From assembly GCA_022769005.1 (NCBI GenBank), contig JALEKK010000010.1, forward strand, positions 1 to 59,976: DNA of 59,976 nt, written 5' to 3'. The DNA is from Lachnospiraceae bacterium (GTDB lineage: Bacteria; Bacillota; Clostridia; Lachnospirales; Lachnospiraceae). Under the pieces are notes generated by a model that did no database searches, had not been told where the DNA came from, and worked only from the letters and a program-made list of their open reading frames with translations. The number at the start of each line of letters is the position of its first letter. The first letter of the stretch is position 1. Of this stretch, positions 27,081-36,961 are shown piece after piece. Position numbers and translations under genes: made by a program.

Positions 27081-27191
27081 TATACTGATTTTTGTATGTT
27101 GAAAAGGACAATTAAATATATTATGATTAAAAGTATTATTTTAACATATATAAGTAATTTCCTTATTTTATATACATAACTTAAGTAATTG

Positions 27192-27221
27192 TTGAAAAAA
27201 GACTTATATATCAAATATAAA
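27192..27221 (+). promoter_or_regulatory. Candidate leuB-ilvD-ilvB promoter
   Basis: TTGAAA (27192-27197) and TATAAA (27216-27221) are 18 bases apart, about 70 bases before the leuB start. The AT-rich surroundings make chance matches likely. Confidence 0.4.
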
Positions 27222-27291
27222 ATACAGAACAGACTATATTTTTCACCGAAATATACAAAATCGTTCTGAATATTGAAATCGGGAGGCAGAA

Positions 27292-28374
27292 ATGAACGGT
27301 AATATAACACTGATAGCAGGAGATGGAATCGGTCCGGAAATAGTTGCGGAGGCTGTTAAAGTACTTAATAAAACGGCTGAAAAGTACGGGCATACATTTT
27401 CATATAATGAGATCCTAATGGGAGGATGTTCCATCGATGTTCACGGAGTGCCTCTTACTGATGAAGCTCTCGAAATTGCCGGAAACTCCGATGCGGTACT
27501 TCTCGGTGCCGTAGGCGGAGATGTGGGCAATTCAAGATGGTATGATATTGCTCCTAATTTAAGACCTGAAGCGGCGCTTCTTAAGATAAGAAAAGAACTC
27601 GGATTATTTGCAAATGTGCGCCCGGCATATTTATACAGAGAGCTTGCCGGTGCATGTCCTCTTAAGGAATCCATAAGCAGTAAGGGTATTGATATGGTTA
27701 TTATGAGAGAGTTAACCGGCGGTCTTTACTTCGGAGACAGAAAGACGGAGGTCGTAAACGGTCTCAGAACAGCTACGGATTCTCTTGTATACAATGAGGA
27801 AGAAATAAGAAGAATAGCCGTTAAAGCATTTGATATTGCAAGAAAAAGAAGAAATACGGTTACAAGCGTGGATAAAGCCAACGTTCTTGACTCTTCAAGA
27901 TTATGGAGAGCGGTGGTTGAAGAAGTTGCAAAGGATTATCCGGATGTTGAATTGAAACATATGCTTGTAGATAATGCGGCAATGCAGCTTGTAAGAGATC
28001 CGTCTCAATTTGATGTTATGCTTACGGAGAATATGTTCGGAGATATTTTATCGGATGAGGCGAGTATGGTGGCGGGATCCATCGGAATGTTGTCAAGCGC
28101 TTCTCTCAGAGCCGATAAATTCGGACTGTATGAACCAAGCCACGGATCCGCTCCGGATATTGCGGGGCTTAATAAAGCCAATCCTCTTGCAACGATTCTT
28201 TCGGCGGCTCTTATGCTCAGATATACATTTGACCTTGAGGAAGAAGCAAAGGCCATTGAAGCCGCTGTTGAAAGTGTTTTGAAAGAAGGATTCAGAACAG
28301 GAGACATATATAAAGAAGGAATGACGCTTTGCTCAACAACAGAAATGGGAGACAGAGTGGCAGAGAGAATTTGA
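27292..28374 (+). CDS. leuB: 3-isopropylmalate dehydrogenase
   Basis: LeuB oxidises and decarboxylates 3-isopropylmalate with NAD in leucine synthesis. The 360-residue chain shows [16 protein letters not shown] near the N-terminus and [17 protein letters not shown] and [12 protein letters not shown] are substrate-binding; the latter fits the LeuB rather than the isocitrate type. The signature [21 protein letters not shown] and [12 protein letters not shown] bind metal and NAD. GGGAGG precedes the ATG. It is first in a leuB-ilvD-ilvB run; leuA and leuCD are not in the window. Confidence 0.96.
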   Translation: MNGNITLIAGDGIGPEIVAEAVKVLNKTAEKYGHTFSYNEILMGGCSIDVHGVPLTDEALEIAGNSDAVLLGAVGGDVGNSRWYDIAPNLRPEAALLKIRKELGLFANVRPAYLYRELAGACPLKESISSKGIDMVIMRELTGGLYFGDRKTEVVNGLRTATDSLVYNEEEIRRIAVKAFDIARKRRNTVTSVDKANVLDSSRLWRAVVEEVAKDYPDVELKHMLVDNAAMQLVRDPSQFDVMLTENMFGDILSDEASMVAGSIGMLSSASLRADKFGLYEPSHGSAPDIAGLNKANPLATILSAALMLRYTFDLEEEAKAIEAAVESVLKEGFRTGDIYKEGMTLCSTTEMGDRVAERI

Positions 28375-28402
28375 CATAAGAAATATTATAAGGGGGTGCG
28401 CT

Positions 28403-30106
28403 ATGAAAGATCACAGCAAAAACATAACACAGGGTATAGACAGAGCGCCTCAGCGCTCACTTCTTAACGCATTGGGACTTACGGCTGAGGAAATGAACAG
28501 ACCTGTTGTCGGTATCGTAAACGGATATAACGAGGTTGTTCCGGGACATACGAATCTTGATAAAATAACTCAGGCCGTTAAGATGGGCGTTGCAATGGCA
28601 GGCGGAACACCTCTTGAATTTCCTGCCATAGCCGTATGCGACGGAATTGCCATGGGTCATATCGGAATGAAGTATTCACTTGTAACAAGGGATTTGATTG
28701 CGGATTCAATTGAAGCAATGGCAATCGCGCATCAGTTTGATGCTCTTGTAATGATTCCTAACTGTGATAAGACTGTTCCGGGTATGCTTATGGCTGCGGC
28801 AAGAGTTAACATACCGACGGTAGTTGTAAGCGGCGGTCCTATGTTAGCCGGAAGAGTAAAGGGAAGAAAGAGAAGTCTTTCATCAATGTTTGAGGCGGTA
28901 GGTTCATATGAAGCCGGCAAGATGACAGAAAGCGATGTTAAGGAATATGAGAACAATGCATGTCCTACATGCGGATCATGTTCAGGAATGTATACAGCCA
29001 ATTCAATGAACTGTCTTACGGAAGTTCTCGGTATGGGTCTTCGCGGAAACGGTACAATTCCGGCTGTTTACTCCGAAAGACTCAAACTTGCGAAGCATGC
29101 AGGTATGGCCGTGATGAACTTACTTGAAAAAAACATCAGACCGAGAGACATTATGACAAAGGACGCCATACTCAACGCTCTTGCCATGGACATGGCGCTC
29201 GGATGTTCAACAAACAGTATGCTTCATATTCCTGCAATCGCTCATGAAATAGGTTTTGATTTTGATATTAAATTTGCCAATGAAATCAGCGATAAAGTTC
29301 CTAATCTTTGCCATCTTGCACCTGCGGGACCTACATATATAGAAGATCTCAATGAAGCGGGCGGAATATATGCGGTGATGAAGGAACTTGCGGATCACGG
29401 TCTTATTAATACAGAGTGTATGACGGTTACGGGAAAGACTGTGGGAGAGAATATTGCAAATGCCGTTAATTTAGACGAGAGCGTAATCAGACCTTTCTCC
29501 AATCCATATTCCGAGACCGGCGGACTTGCGGTTTTAAGCGGCAATCTTGCTCCGGACGGCAGTGTTGTTAAGAAGTCTGCGGTGGTGGATGAAATGCTTG
29601 TTCACGAGGGACCCGCAAGAGTATTTGACTGCGAAGAGGATGCGATTGAAGCCATCAGCGGCGGAAAAATTGTTGAGGGAGATGTTGTTGTAATTCGTTA
29701 TGAAGGTCCTAAGGGAGGTCCCGGCATGAGAGAAATGTTAAGACCTACATCAGCCATAGCGGGTATGGGACTCGGAAGTTCTGTAGCACTTATTACGGAC
29801 GGAAGATTTTCAGGCGCATCAAGAGGCGCTTCAATCGGACATGTTTCACCGGAAGCGGCCGTGGGAGGACCTATCGCTCTTGTGGAAGAGGGGGATATAA
29901 TTCAAATCGATATTCCGGGACATTCCATAAAGCTTTGCGTAAGCGATGAAGAGTTGGCGGAAAGAAGAGCAAAGTGGCAGCCTAGAGAACCTAAAGTTAC
30001 AACGGGATATCTTGCAAGGTATGCCGCAATGGTTACATCCGGCAACAGAGGAGCGGTACTTGAAGTTCCTAAAATCACATCATGTTACAACAGTTACAAT
30101 AAATAA
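28403..30106 (+). CDS. ilvD: Dihydroxy-acid dehydratase
   Basis: IlvD dehydrates dihydroxy acids to the 2-keto acids that give valine, isoleucine and leucine, using an Fe-S cluster. The 567-residue length is normal. Cluster cysteines are visible in [16 protein letters not shown] (about residues 118-133) and [20 protein letters not shown] (about 190-209). [19 protein letters not shown] is the C-terminal signature. AAGGGGGTG precedes the ATG, and it follows leuB by 28 bases. It is followed by ilvB after 80 bases, which contain a small hairpin (30142-30160). Confidence 0.97.
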   Translation: MKDHSKNITQGIDRAPQRSLLNALGLTAEEMNRPVVGIVNGYNEVVPGHTNLDKITQAVKMGVAMAGGTPLEFPAIAVCDGIAMGHIGMKYSLVTRDLIADSIEAMAIAHQFDALVMIPNCDKTVPGMLMAAARVNIPTVVVSGGPMLAGRVKGRKRSLSSMFEAVGSYEAGKMTESDVKEYENNACPTCGSCSGMYTANSMNCLTEVLGMGLRGNGTIPAVYSERLKLAKHAGMAVMNLLEKNIRPRDIMTKDAILNALAMDMALGCSTNSMLHIPAIAHEIGFDFDIKFANEISDKVPNLCHLAPAGPTYIEDLNEAGGIYAVMKELADHGLINTECMTVTGKTVGENIANAVNLDESVIRPFSNPYSETGGLAVLSGNLAPDGSVVKKSAVVDEMLVHEGPARVFDCEEDAIEAISGGKIVEGDVVVIRYEGPKGGPGMREMLRPTSAIAGMGLGSSVALITDGRFSGASRGASIGHVSPEAAVGGPIALVEEGDIIQIDIPGHSIKLCVSDEELAERRAKWQPREPKVTTGYLARYAAMVTSGNRGAVLEVPKITSCYNSYNK

Positions 30107-30186
30107 TAACAGTACGATACGCGTTACTGATGCATATAAAAGCAGATTATTAACATCTGCATATGAATAAAAGAGGAGGTAAAATT

Positions 30187-31866
30187 ATGCAACTGACTGG
30201 TGCGGACATAATTATAGAATGCTTGAAAGAACAGGGCGTGGATACAGTCTTCGGTTATCCCGGCGGAACGGCTCTTAATTTGTATGACGCATTATATAAG
30301 CATAGTGATGAGATAACACATTATCTGACATCTCACGAGCAGGGTGCGTCACACGCCGCAGACGGATATGCAAGAGCAACGGGTAAAGTAGGCGTTTGCT
30401 TTGCAACATCGGGTCCGGGAGCAACAAATCTTGTTACGGGAATAGCTACCGCATATATGGACTCGGTTCCAATAGTGGCAATTACATGTAATGTTGCCGT
30501 TAACGCATTGGGCAAGGACACATTCCAGGAAATAGACATAGCCGGTGTTACAATGCCGATAACAAAGCACAATTTCATCGTAAAGGATATAAAAAATCTT
30601 GCGGATACCGTAAGAAGAGCCTTTAATATCGCCGCAAGCGGAAGACCGGGACCTGTATTGGTGGATGTTACAAAGGATGTAACGGCTGCGCTTTATGAGT
30701 ATGAGAAAAAGGAACCTTTACCTATTGAAAGAGGCGGAGACATTAATGAAGCGGATGTGGTATCAGCCGTAGAACTCATTAAGGAAGCCAAAAAGCCTTT
30801 CATCGTTGTGGGCGGCGGAATTACCGTTTCAAATGCATCTGACGAGCTTAAGGAATTTGTTGAAAAGGTGGATTCTCCGATATGTGAAACTCTTATGGGA
30901 AAGGGATCGTTTGATTCCAACAATTCACTGTATACGGGAATGATAGGAATGCATGGTTCAAAGGCATCCAATCTCGGAGTTTCAAGATGTGATCTCCTTG
31001 TTGTTATAGGAGCGCGATTCTCAGACAGAGTTACGGGCAATGCGGGAACATTTGCTAAAAACGCAAAAATTATTCACATTGACATTGATCCTGCCGAAAT
31101 TAATAAAAACGTTGATACAGCTGCAAGCATTATCGGAGATGCCAAAGAAGTATTGAAGAAAATCAACAAAATACTCCCTAAACAGGATCACGGAGCATGG
31201 ATTGAAGAAATCAACGGGATAAAGAACAAATTCCCTCTTCCTCTTATTACCGAAAGATTGAACGGACCGCTTATAATCAGAAAACTCTATGAAATAACAA
31301 AGGGAGATGCAATCGTAACAACAGATGTAGGTCAGCATCAGATGTGGGCGGCACAGTACTATAATTTCACAAAACCAAGAAAGTTCCTTACTTCAGGCGG
31401 ACTCGGAACCATGGGATACGGACTGGGTGCAGCAATAGGAGCAAAGGTGGGAAAACCGGACGACATAGTTGTAAATGTTGCCGGTGACGGATGTTTCCGA
31501 ATGAACATGAACGAGCTTGCCACGGCATCGAGATATAATATTCCCGTAATTGATATCGTAATTAATAACCATGTTTTGGGAATGGTAAGGCAATGGCAGA
31601 CTCTTTTCTATGACAAGAGATATTCCAATACAACACTTGAGGATAAGACAGACTTTGTAAAGGTTTCCGAAGGACTCGGAGCGAAAGCATACAGAGTTAC
31701 AACCATAGAGGAATTTGAAAAGGCACTTAAAGAAGCAATAGAGCTTAACGAACCGGCAATGATAGAGTGTATAATTCACAACGACGATAAGGTTTATCCT
31801 ATGGTTTCGCCGGGCGGTAACATTGCGGATGCATTTGACGAAAACGATATTAAAAACAGGAAGTAA
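30187..31866 (+). CDS. ilvB: Acetolactate synthase, large (catalytic) subunit
   Basis: This enzyme condenses two pyruvates, or pyruvate with 2-ketobutyrate, in branched-chain amino acid synthesis. The start at 30187 is chosen because GAGGAGG lies eight bases before it; the longer frame begins eight codons earlier inside this region. The 559-residue chain has VFGYPGGTALNLYDAL, the catalytic Glu in LTSHEQGASHAADGYAR, and GRPGPVLVDVTKDV. The thiamine-diphosphate motif is GDGCFRMNMNELATA, and GMVRQWQ follows. These features fit the FAD-containing anabolic type. No regulatory small subunit (ilvN/ilvH) follows, so it must be encoded elsewhere or be absent. Confidence 0.95.
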   Translation: MQLTGADIIIECLKEQGVDTVFGYPGGTALNLYDALYKHSDEITHYLTSHEQGASHAADGYARATGKVGVCFATSGPGATNLVTGIATAYMDSVPIVAITCNVAVNALGKDTFQEIDIAGVTMPITKHNFIVKDIKNLADTVRRAFNIAASGRPGPVLVDVTKDVTAALYEYEKKEPLPIERGGDINEADVVSAVELIKEAKKPFIVVGGGITVSNASDELKEFVEKVDSPICETLMGKGSFDSNNSLYTGMIGMHGSKASNLGVSRCDLLVVIGARFSDRVTGNAGTFAKNAKIIHIDIDPAEINKNVDTAASIIGDAKEVLKKINKILPKQDHGAWIEEINGIKNKFPLPLITERLNGPLIIRKLYEITKGDAIVTTDVGQHQMWAAQYYNFTKPRKFLTSGGLGTMGYGLGAAIGAKVGKPDDIVVNVAGDGCFRMNMNELATASRYNIPVIDIVINNHVLGMVRQWQTLFYDKRYSNTTLEDKTDFVKVSEGLGAKAYRVTTIEEFEKALKEAIELNEPAMIECIIHNDDKVYPMVSPGGNIADAFDENDIKNRK

Positions 31867-31959
31867 TTCCATAATTATTAATGCATATAAAACAAAAATG
31901 AAGTAATATAAAAGTATAATTATATTAGTATACATTATCACTATATAGGAGGAGAAAAT

Positions 31960-33042
31960 ATGTCACGAGTTTTTAATTTCAGTGCCGGACCGGGAATGCT
32001 TCCTGTTGAAGTATTGGAAGAAGCCGCAGCGGAAATGCTTGATTACAGGGGTACAGGCGAATCCGTAATGGAGATGAGCCATCGTTCAAAGGAATACGGT
32101 GAAATTATTCAGACCGCGGAAGCCGACTTCAGGGAATTATTGGGACTTCCCGACAACTATAAGGTTTTATTCCTTCAGGGCGGAGCATCAACACAGTTTG
32201 CAATGATTCCGATGAACTTTATGAAGAATAAAAAAGCGGCTTATATTATCACGGGTCAGTGGGCAAAGAAGGCATATAAAGAAGCACAGATTTACGGTGA
32301 CGCAATTGCGGTTGCTTCTTCGGAAGATAAGACATTTTCATATATTCCGGATTGCTCTGATCTTGATATACCGGAAGATGCCGATTATGTATATATTTGC
32401 GAGAACAATACAATTTACGGTACAAAATTTAAAGAACTTCCAAATACAAAGGGACATAATTTAATTGCCGATGTATCATCATGTTTCTTATCAGAACCTA
32501 TGGACGTGGAGAAATATGCCATGTTCTACGGCGGAGCTCAGAAAAATGTAGGACCTGCAGGCGTTGTTATTGCCGCAATTCGTGAAGACCTTATTACGGA
32601 AGATACACTTCCGGGAACACCTACAATGCTTAAATATAAGACTCATGCGGATAGTAACTCAATGTACAATACTCCGCCATGTTACAATATCTACATTTGC
32701 GGAAAGGTATTCCAGTGGATTAAGAGAAACGGCGGTCTTCAGGGAATGAAAGAGAGAAACGAGATTAAGGCTAAGGTTCTCTATGACTTCCTGGATAACA
32801 GTAAGTTATTCAAGGGAACTGTAGAAAAGAATTCAAGATCTCTTATGAATGTACCTTTTGTTACCGGCAGTGATGAACTTAATGCAAAGTTTATTGCAGA
32901 GAGTAAGGCAGCAGGTCTCATTAACCTTAAGGGACACCGTACCGTAGGAGGAATGAGAGCTTCCATTTATAATGCAATGCCTCTTGAGGGAGTTAAAGCT
33001 TTAGTTGAATTCATGGATAAGTTTGAAAAGGAGAATGCATAA
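31960..33042 (+). CDS. serC: Phosphoserine aminotransferase
   Basis: SerC transaminates 3-phosphohydroxypyruvate to phosphoserine, using pyridoxal phosphate. The 360-residue chain starts VFNFSAGPGMLPVEVLEEA. It shows EMSHRSKEY, LFLQGGASTQFAMIPMN, the region ADVSSCFLSEPMDV, and YGGAQKNVGPAGV with the Schiff-base Lys (about residue 194). RTVGGMRASIYNAM near the C-terminus binds phosphate. GGAGGAG precedes the ATG. Its TAA overlaps the serA ATG by one base, a clear translational coupling. Confidence 0.97.
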   Translation: MSRVFNFSAGPGMLPVEVLEEAAAEMLDYRGTGESVMEMSHRSKEYGEIIQTAEADFRELLGLPDNYKVLFLQGGASTQFAMIPMNFMKNKKAAYIITGQWAKKAYKEAQIYGDAIAVASSEDKTFSYIPDCSDLDIPEDADYVYICENNTIYGTKFKELPNTKGHNLIADVSSCFLSEPMDVEKYAMFYGGAQKNVGPAGVVIAAIREDLITEDTLPGTPTMLKYKTHADSNSMYNTPPCYNIYICGKVFQWIKRNGGLQGMKERNEIKAKVLYDFLDNSKLFKGTVEKNSRSLMNVPFVTGSDELNAKFIAESKAAGLINLKGHRTVGGMRASIYNAMPLEGVKALVEFMDKFEKENA

Positions 33043-34208
33043 TGAGCATAAATATTCATTGCCTCAATAATATTTCAAGTGTCGGATTGGACCTGCTTCC
33101 TGACAGCTACAATAAAGATGCGGCTTTGGAAGAAGCTAACGCTATTCTTGTAAGAAGCGCAAAGATGCATGATATGGAATTAGGCGAAGGCGTAATTGCG
33201 GTTGCAAGAGCCGGCGCGGGCGTAAATAACATCCCGCTTGATAAATATGCGGAAAACGGCATTGTGGTATTTAACACACCGGGTGCCAATGCCAACGCCG
33301 TAAAGGAAGAAGTTATTGCAGCCATGCTTATGGCTTCCAGAGATTACATCGGCGGTAACGAGTGGGTAAAGGCAAATGCGGAAGACCCTGACATTGCAAA
33401 GACTGCAGAAAAGGCTAAAAAGCAGTTTGCGGGTACTGAGATTTACGGTAAGAAACTCGGAGTAATCGGACTCGGTGCAATAGGAAGACTTGTTGCCAAT
33501 GCAGCTGTTGAATTGGGAATGGAAGTTTACGGATACGATCCATACTTATCCGTAAGCGCCGCATGGGCAATTTCAAGAAAGGTAAACCATATTTCCGATG
33601 TTAACGACATATTCAGGGAATGTGATTTTATTACCATTCATGTACCTGCTCTTGATTCAACAAAGGGAATGGTAGGAAAGGAAGCTTTTGAGCTTATGAA
33701 GAACGGCACGGTTATTATTAACTGTGCAAGAGATATTCTTGTTGATGAAGCTGAGCTTCTTAAGGCAATCGAAGCGGGCAAAGTTAAGAAATATGTTACG
33801 GACTTTGCCAATCCTACGGTAGTTAATAATGACAATATCATTGTTCTCCCTCACTTGGGAGCTTCAACCGAAGAAGCTGAAGACAACTGTGCGATTATGG
33901 CTGTTAATGAGATTCGTGATTTTGTTGAGAACGGAAATATCGTTAATTCCGTAAATTACCCTGCATGTGACATGGGCGTATGCGCTGCAGAGGGAAGAAT
34001 CACGATTTGTCATAAAAACATACCTACGGTTCTCAGCAAGATTACATCTGTTATCGGAGAAGCCGGCGTTAACATTTCCGATTTAACAAATAAATCAAGA
34101 AATGATTATGCATATACAATTCTTGACCTTGACTCTGCGGGGGATAAAGCTCTTATCGAAAAGCTTGAAGAGGTTGAAGGAGTTATCAGAGCAAGAATTA
34201 TAAAGTAA
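33042..34208 (+). CDS. serA: D-3-phosphoglycerate dehydrogenase
   Basis: SerA oxidises 3-phosphoglycerate, the committed step of serine synthesis. The 388-residue chain has the N-terminal substrate lobe (VARAGAGVNNIPLDKYAENG), the Rossmann motif GVIGLGAIGRLVANAA (about residues 145-160), and INCARDILVDEAEL with the catalytic Arg. The last 70 or so residues (GRITICHKNIPTVLSKITSV and onward) are an ACT domain, which in this family usually binds serine for feedback inhibition. It is shorter than the three-domain type. It is coupled to serC by a one-base overlap. The phosphatase for the final step is encoded convergently next door. Confidence 0.96.
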   Translation: MSINIHCLNNISSVGLDLLPDSYNKDAALEEANAILVRSAKMHDMELGEGVIAVARAGAGVNNIPLDKYAENGIVVFNTPGANANAVKEEVIAAMLMASRDYIGGNEWVKANAEDPDIAKTAEKAKKQFAGTEIYGKKLGVIGLGAIGRLVANAAVELGMEVYGYDPYLSVSAAWAISRKVNHISDVNDIFRECDFITIHVPALDSTKGMVGKEAFELMKNGTVIINCARDILVDEAELLKAIEAGKVKKYVTDFANPTVVNNDNIIVLPHLGASTEEAEDNCAIMAVNEIRDFVENGNIVNSVNYPACDMGVCAAEGRITICHKNIPTVLSKITSVIGEAGVNISDLTNKSRNDYAYTILDLDSAGDKALIEKLEEVEGVIRARIIK

Positions 34209-34258
34209 TTTACGTTTAAGTGCGGAAATACAGCTGAAAAACAAACAGATCCTAAATT

Positions 34259-34303
34259 AAAAAATCATCTTAATCTCGTATATGAGACTAAGATGATTTT
34301 TTT
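34259..34303 (+). terminator. Bidirectional terminator between serA and the thrH-like gene
   Basis: AAAAAATCATCTTA and TAAGATGATTTTTT pair perfectly, with ATCTC/GAGAC extending the stem around a short loop. A-run and T-run flanks serve both converging genes. Confidence 0.9.
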
Positions 34304-34324
34304 AGATGACTTATTAAATTATGA

Positions 34325-34936
34325 TTATTTGATACCCTGAACTTCCTTTATTGCGGCAAGGAGATCGGAATATTCTTCATATGCTTTAATATGCGGATGT
34401 TCTTTGATTATTGCATCGGTACTTTTAAATAAAAATCCCGCTTTGCTCTGACCGATCATACCGATATCATTATATGAATCTCCTGCAGCAACCGTTTCGT
34501 AGCCTAATGACTGAAGAGCCTTAACCGTAGTTAATTTGGCATCTCCCGGAAGTCGCATAACAAATCCCGTAATTGTTCCGTCCTTGTCAACTTCAAGAGA
34601 ATTGCAGAAAAGCATAGGATAGTCCAATTTTTTCATAAGCGGAGTCGCAAATTCCTGGAATGTATCGGAAATGACAACAACCTGAGAGAAAGAGCGAAGT
34701 TCGTCCAAGAACTCTTTTGCTCCTTCTTTTGGGCTCATTTGTGCAATTGTCTCCTGAATATCCTTAAGCTTTAAATTATGTTTTTTAAGAATACCGATTC
34801 TGTAATCCATAAGCTTATGGTAGTCCGGTTCATCTCTTGTAGTTACAAGTAATTCATCAATTCCGCGCGCTTTTGCAAATTCGATCCAAATTTCCGGAAC
34901 GAGAGGACCTTCCATGTCCAAGCATGTAATAAACAT
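34325..34936 (-). CDS. thrH: ThrH-type phosphoserine phosphatase / homoserine phosphotransferase
   Basis: I set the start at 34936: an AAAGGA site precedes that ATG, and the longer frame adds 16 unlikely residues. The 203-residue HAD protein matches ThrH of Pseudomonas in length and along its whole chain. It has LDMEGPLVPEIWIEFAK (first Asp nucleophile, DxEG instead of the usual DxDxT), TTRDEPDY, LMDYRIGIL, KLKDIQETIAQM, SDTFQEF and the metal-binding AAGDSYNDIGM. ThrH dephosphorylates phosphoserine and can move the phosphate to homoserine. Its place beside serC-serA suggests it completes serine synthesis. Specificity cannot be read from sequence alone. Confidence 0.9.
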   Translation of the reverse strand: MFITCLDMEGPLVPEIWIEFAKARGIDELLVTTRDEPDYHKLMDYRIGILKKHNLKLKDIQETIAQMSPKEGAKEFLDELRSFSQVVVISDTFQEFATPLMKKLDYPMLFCNSLEVDKDGTITGFVMRLPGDAKLTTVKALQSLGYETVAAGDSYNDIGMIGQSKAGFLFKSTDAIIKEHPHIKAYEEYSDLLAAIKEVQGIK

Positions 34937-35147
34937 AATAAATAATCCTTTCTCTAAAAGTGGGTAAAAGCTACAGTTAATCAAAAATTTAAGTAAAAAT
35001 ATAACATGGAGTATACAGTAAAAATATGCGTTTGTAAAATCGTACGTAAGGTCTGAGTTTTTTCGTATGCTTATTCGGTTAATACATGTTATTCGGCATC
35101 GGGAGTGTTGTCACGGCTGTATTTTATTCTTTTCATTAATTATTTAT

Positions 35148-35177
35148 TTGAGTATTGTTAAGCCGTTAAACTATAAT
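35148..35177 (+). promoter_or_regulatory. Probable promoter of the zinc-ribbon/hemW pair
   Basis: TTGAGT (35148-35153) and TATAAT (35172-35177) are 18 bases apart, about 43 bases before the ATG. The -10 is a perfect match. Confidence 0.55.
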
Positions 35178-35219
35178 ATAAGTTATAAATATATATTTAA
35201 CCGTTAGGAGGATAAAAGT

Positions 35220-35708
35220 ATGGGAATTTTAGAGAATATAGGTAAGAAGATCGGTGACGTAAGCGGCAAGGCGGTTGAAAGAACAAAGCAATACACCGAT
35301 ATCTCATCAACAAATTATAAAATAAAGGAAAGTGAGAAGGAATTAAAGGATCTCTATGCTAAAATCGGCGAGGCATATGTTAACAAATTCGGAGATGAAG
35401 CCGATGAAGAATTAAAAGAAAATGTTGACGCCGTTAAGGAACTTAAGCAGAAAATATATGAATTAAACGATCATTTAAGCGATGTTAAAGCGGCAAAAGA
35501 CGGCAATAAGAGATGTGAACACTGCGGAGAAATTATTCCGATAGATGCAAAGTTTTGTACGAAATGCGGTAAAGAAACGGGACAGGCAGATGAGGACGGA
35601 AACCTTATAGAGGAATCGACGGATGTAAAAGAGTGCCCTGAATGCCATGCGGTTATTAAAGACAATGCAGATGTATGTCCTGCATGCGGTGCAAAAGTAA
35701 ATGAGTGA
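35220..35708 (+). CDS. Coiled-coil protein with two C-terminal zinc ribbons
   Basis: The 162-residue protein has an amphipathic N-terminus (MGILENIGKKIGDV) and a helical coiled coil to about residue 95. Two zinc-ribbon units follow: CEHCGEIIPIDAKFCTKCG (about 99-117) and CPECHAVIKDNADVCPACG (about 140-158). Each has the C-x2-C...C-x2-C pattern. An acidic linker separates them. Such proteins are common in Clostridia and their role is unknown. TAGGAGG precedes the ATG. Its end overlaps hemW by eight bases, so the two are co-translated, but a functional link is only inferred. Confidence 0.85.
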   Translation: MGILENIGKKIGDVSGKAVERTKQYTDISSTNYKIKESEKELKDLYAKIGEAYVNKFGDEADEELKENVDAVKELKQKIYELNDHLSDVKAAKDGNKRCEHCGEIIPIDAKFCTKCGKETGQADEDGNLIEESTDVKECPECHAVIKDNADVCPACGAKVNE

Positions 35709-36852
35709 AATATATATACATATACCGTTTTGCAACAGTAAATGTATCTATTGCGATTTTCTCTCAGGCAAAGCCGATGAAAGCGTTCATTCAAAGCTGA
35801 CTGACGCAATGTGCAGAGAGTTATATTATCGTAAAAATATGATTAATGATAATATAACGAGTATATTTATAGGAGGAGGAACACCCTCCTCCGTTTCTTC
35901 GGCATTGATAAGCAGGTTACTTGACGCTGCTTATCAATATTATTCAGTGGAAAAAGAGGCAGAGATTACATTAGAATCAAATCCCGGAACATTGACTTTA
36001 GAAAAGCTGTCAGCATATAAAAATATCGGAATTAACAGATTAAGTATGGGGTTACAGTCATCTGACGACGATGAATTAAAGATGCTCGGAAGGATACATA
36101 CATTCGGAGAATTTCTGAAAAATTATGATTTGGCAAGGGAAACGGGGTTTGACAATATCAACATAGATATTATGCAGTCTCTGCCGTTTCAGACTGCGGA
36201 TAAATATAAAAAAACATTGGAACGGGTAATAAGCTTAAGACCTGAACATATTTCTTCATACAGCCTTATTGTGGAGGAGGGAACACCTCTTTTTAACAGA
36301 ACTGATTTATTGAAACACTTGCCTGATGAAGACACGGAAAGAGAGATTTATTATCTTACAAATGAGTTGCTGTCCGAAAACGGTTATATTCACTATGAAA
36401 TATCAAATTATGCGCTTGAATCAAGAGAGTGTAAGCATAATCTGGGATACTGGAACAGAGACAACTATATCGGAATAGGGGTAGGCGCATCGTCACTTGT
36501 TCGTGATTTCAGATTCGCTAATATAAGAGATATAAACAGATATACGGAACTTACGGAATATTATTCGGGGGTATTCTCTGAACAGTCATGGATAGATAAA
36601 GACAGTATTGAAGAATTAAGTGAGAAAGATAAAATGTCTGAATTTATGTATCTCGGTCTGAGGAAAACAGACGGAATATGTGCGGATACATTTAATAATG
36701 AATTTAATATATGCATTGAAGAGATATTCGGAGACGTATTGAATAAATATATAAATCTGGAACTTATGAAAAGAACGGATAAGGGATATGCATTGACTGA
36801 CAGAGGAGTCGATATAAGTAATTATGTATTAGCGGATTTTATATTGGAATAA
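35701..36852 (+). CDS. hemW: Radical SAM protein HemW (heme chaperone-like)
   Basis: The 383-residue protein starts MSEIYIHIPFCNSKCIYCDF. CNSKCIYC is the C-x3-C-x2-C site for the radical-SAM 4Fe-4S cluster. FIGGGTPSS binds S-adenosylmethionine, followed by LESNPGTLT, GINRLSMGLQSSDDDELKMLGR and HEISNYAL. The C-terminal HemW domain is present (KHNLGYWNRDNYIGIGVGASS). The family was long annotated as coproporphyrinogen III oxidase, but HemW binds heme and delivers it to target proteins. HemW usually follows lepA; here it overlaps the zinc-ribbon gene instead. Confidence 0.92.
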   Translation: MSEIYIHIPFCNSKCIYCDFLSGKADESVHSKLTDAMCRELYYRKNMINDNITSIFIGGGTPSSVSSALISRLLDAAYQYYSVEKEAEITLESNPGTLTLEKLSAYKNIGINRLSMGLQSSDDDELKMLGRIHTFGEFLKNYDLARETGFDNINIDIMQSLPFQTADKYKKTLERVISLRPEHISSYSLIVEEGTPLFNRTDLLKHLPDEDTEREIYYLTNELLSENGYIHYEISNYALESRECKHNLGYWNRDNYIGIGVGASSLVRDFRFANIRDINRYTELTEYYSGVFSEQSWIDKDSIEELSEKDKMSEFMYLGLRKTDGICADTFNNEFNICIEEIFGDVLNKYINLELMKRTDKGYALTDRGVDISNYVLADFILE

Positions 36853-36961
36853 AACCCTATTAAATGCTTTAAACATTTTAAAAACATATCCAAAAGGCTG
36901 TATTTTGACAAATGTAAAAAGAATTTAGCAGGGTTCATTAAAAAAAGTCAGAAAGCCTGTT

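Larger units (their letters stand above)
26962..27291. other. Structured intergenic region between yajC and leuB
   Basis: These 330 bases hold a folded terminator-like RNA (26981-27080), then an AT-rich stretch and a candidate leuB promoter (27192-27221). I looked for a T-box (conserved AGGGTGGNACCGCG) and for a leucine-rich leader peptide and found neither. Confidence 0.55.

Noticed and set aside
26962-27291. T-box or leader-peptide attenuator before leuB
   Set aside because: There is no AGGGTGGNACCGCG-like motif, no specifier loop and no run of Leu, Val or Ile codons.
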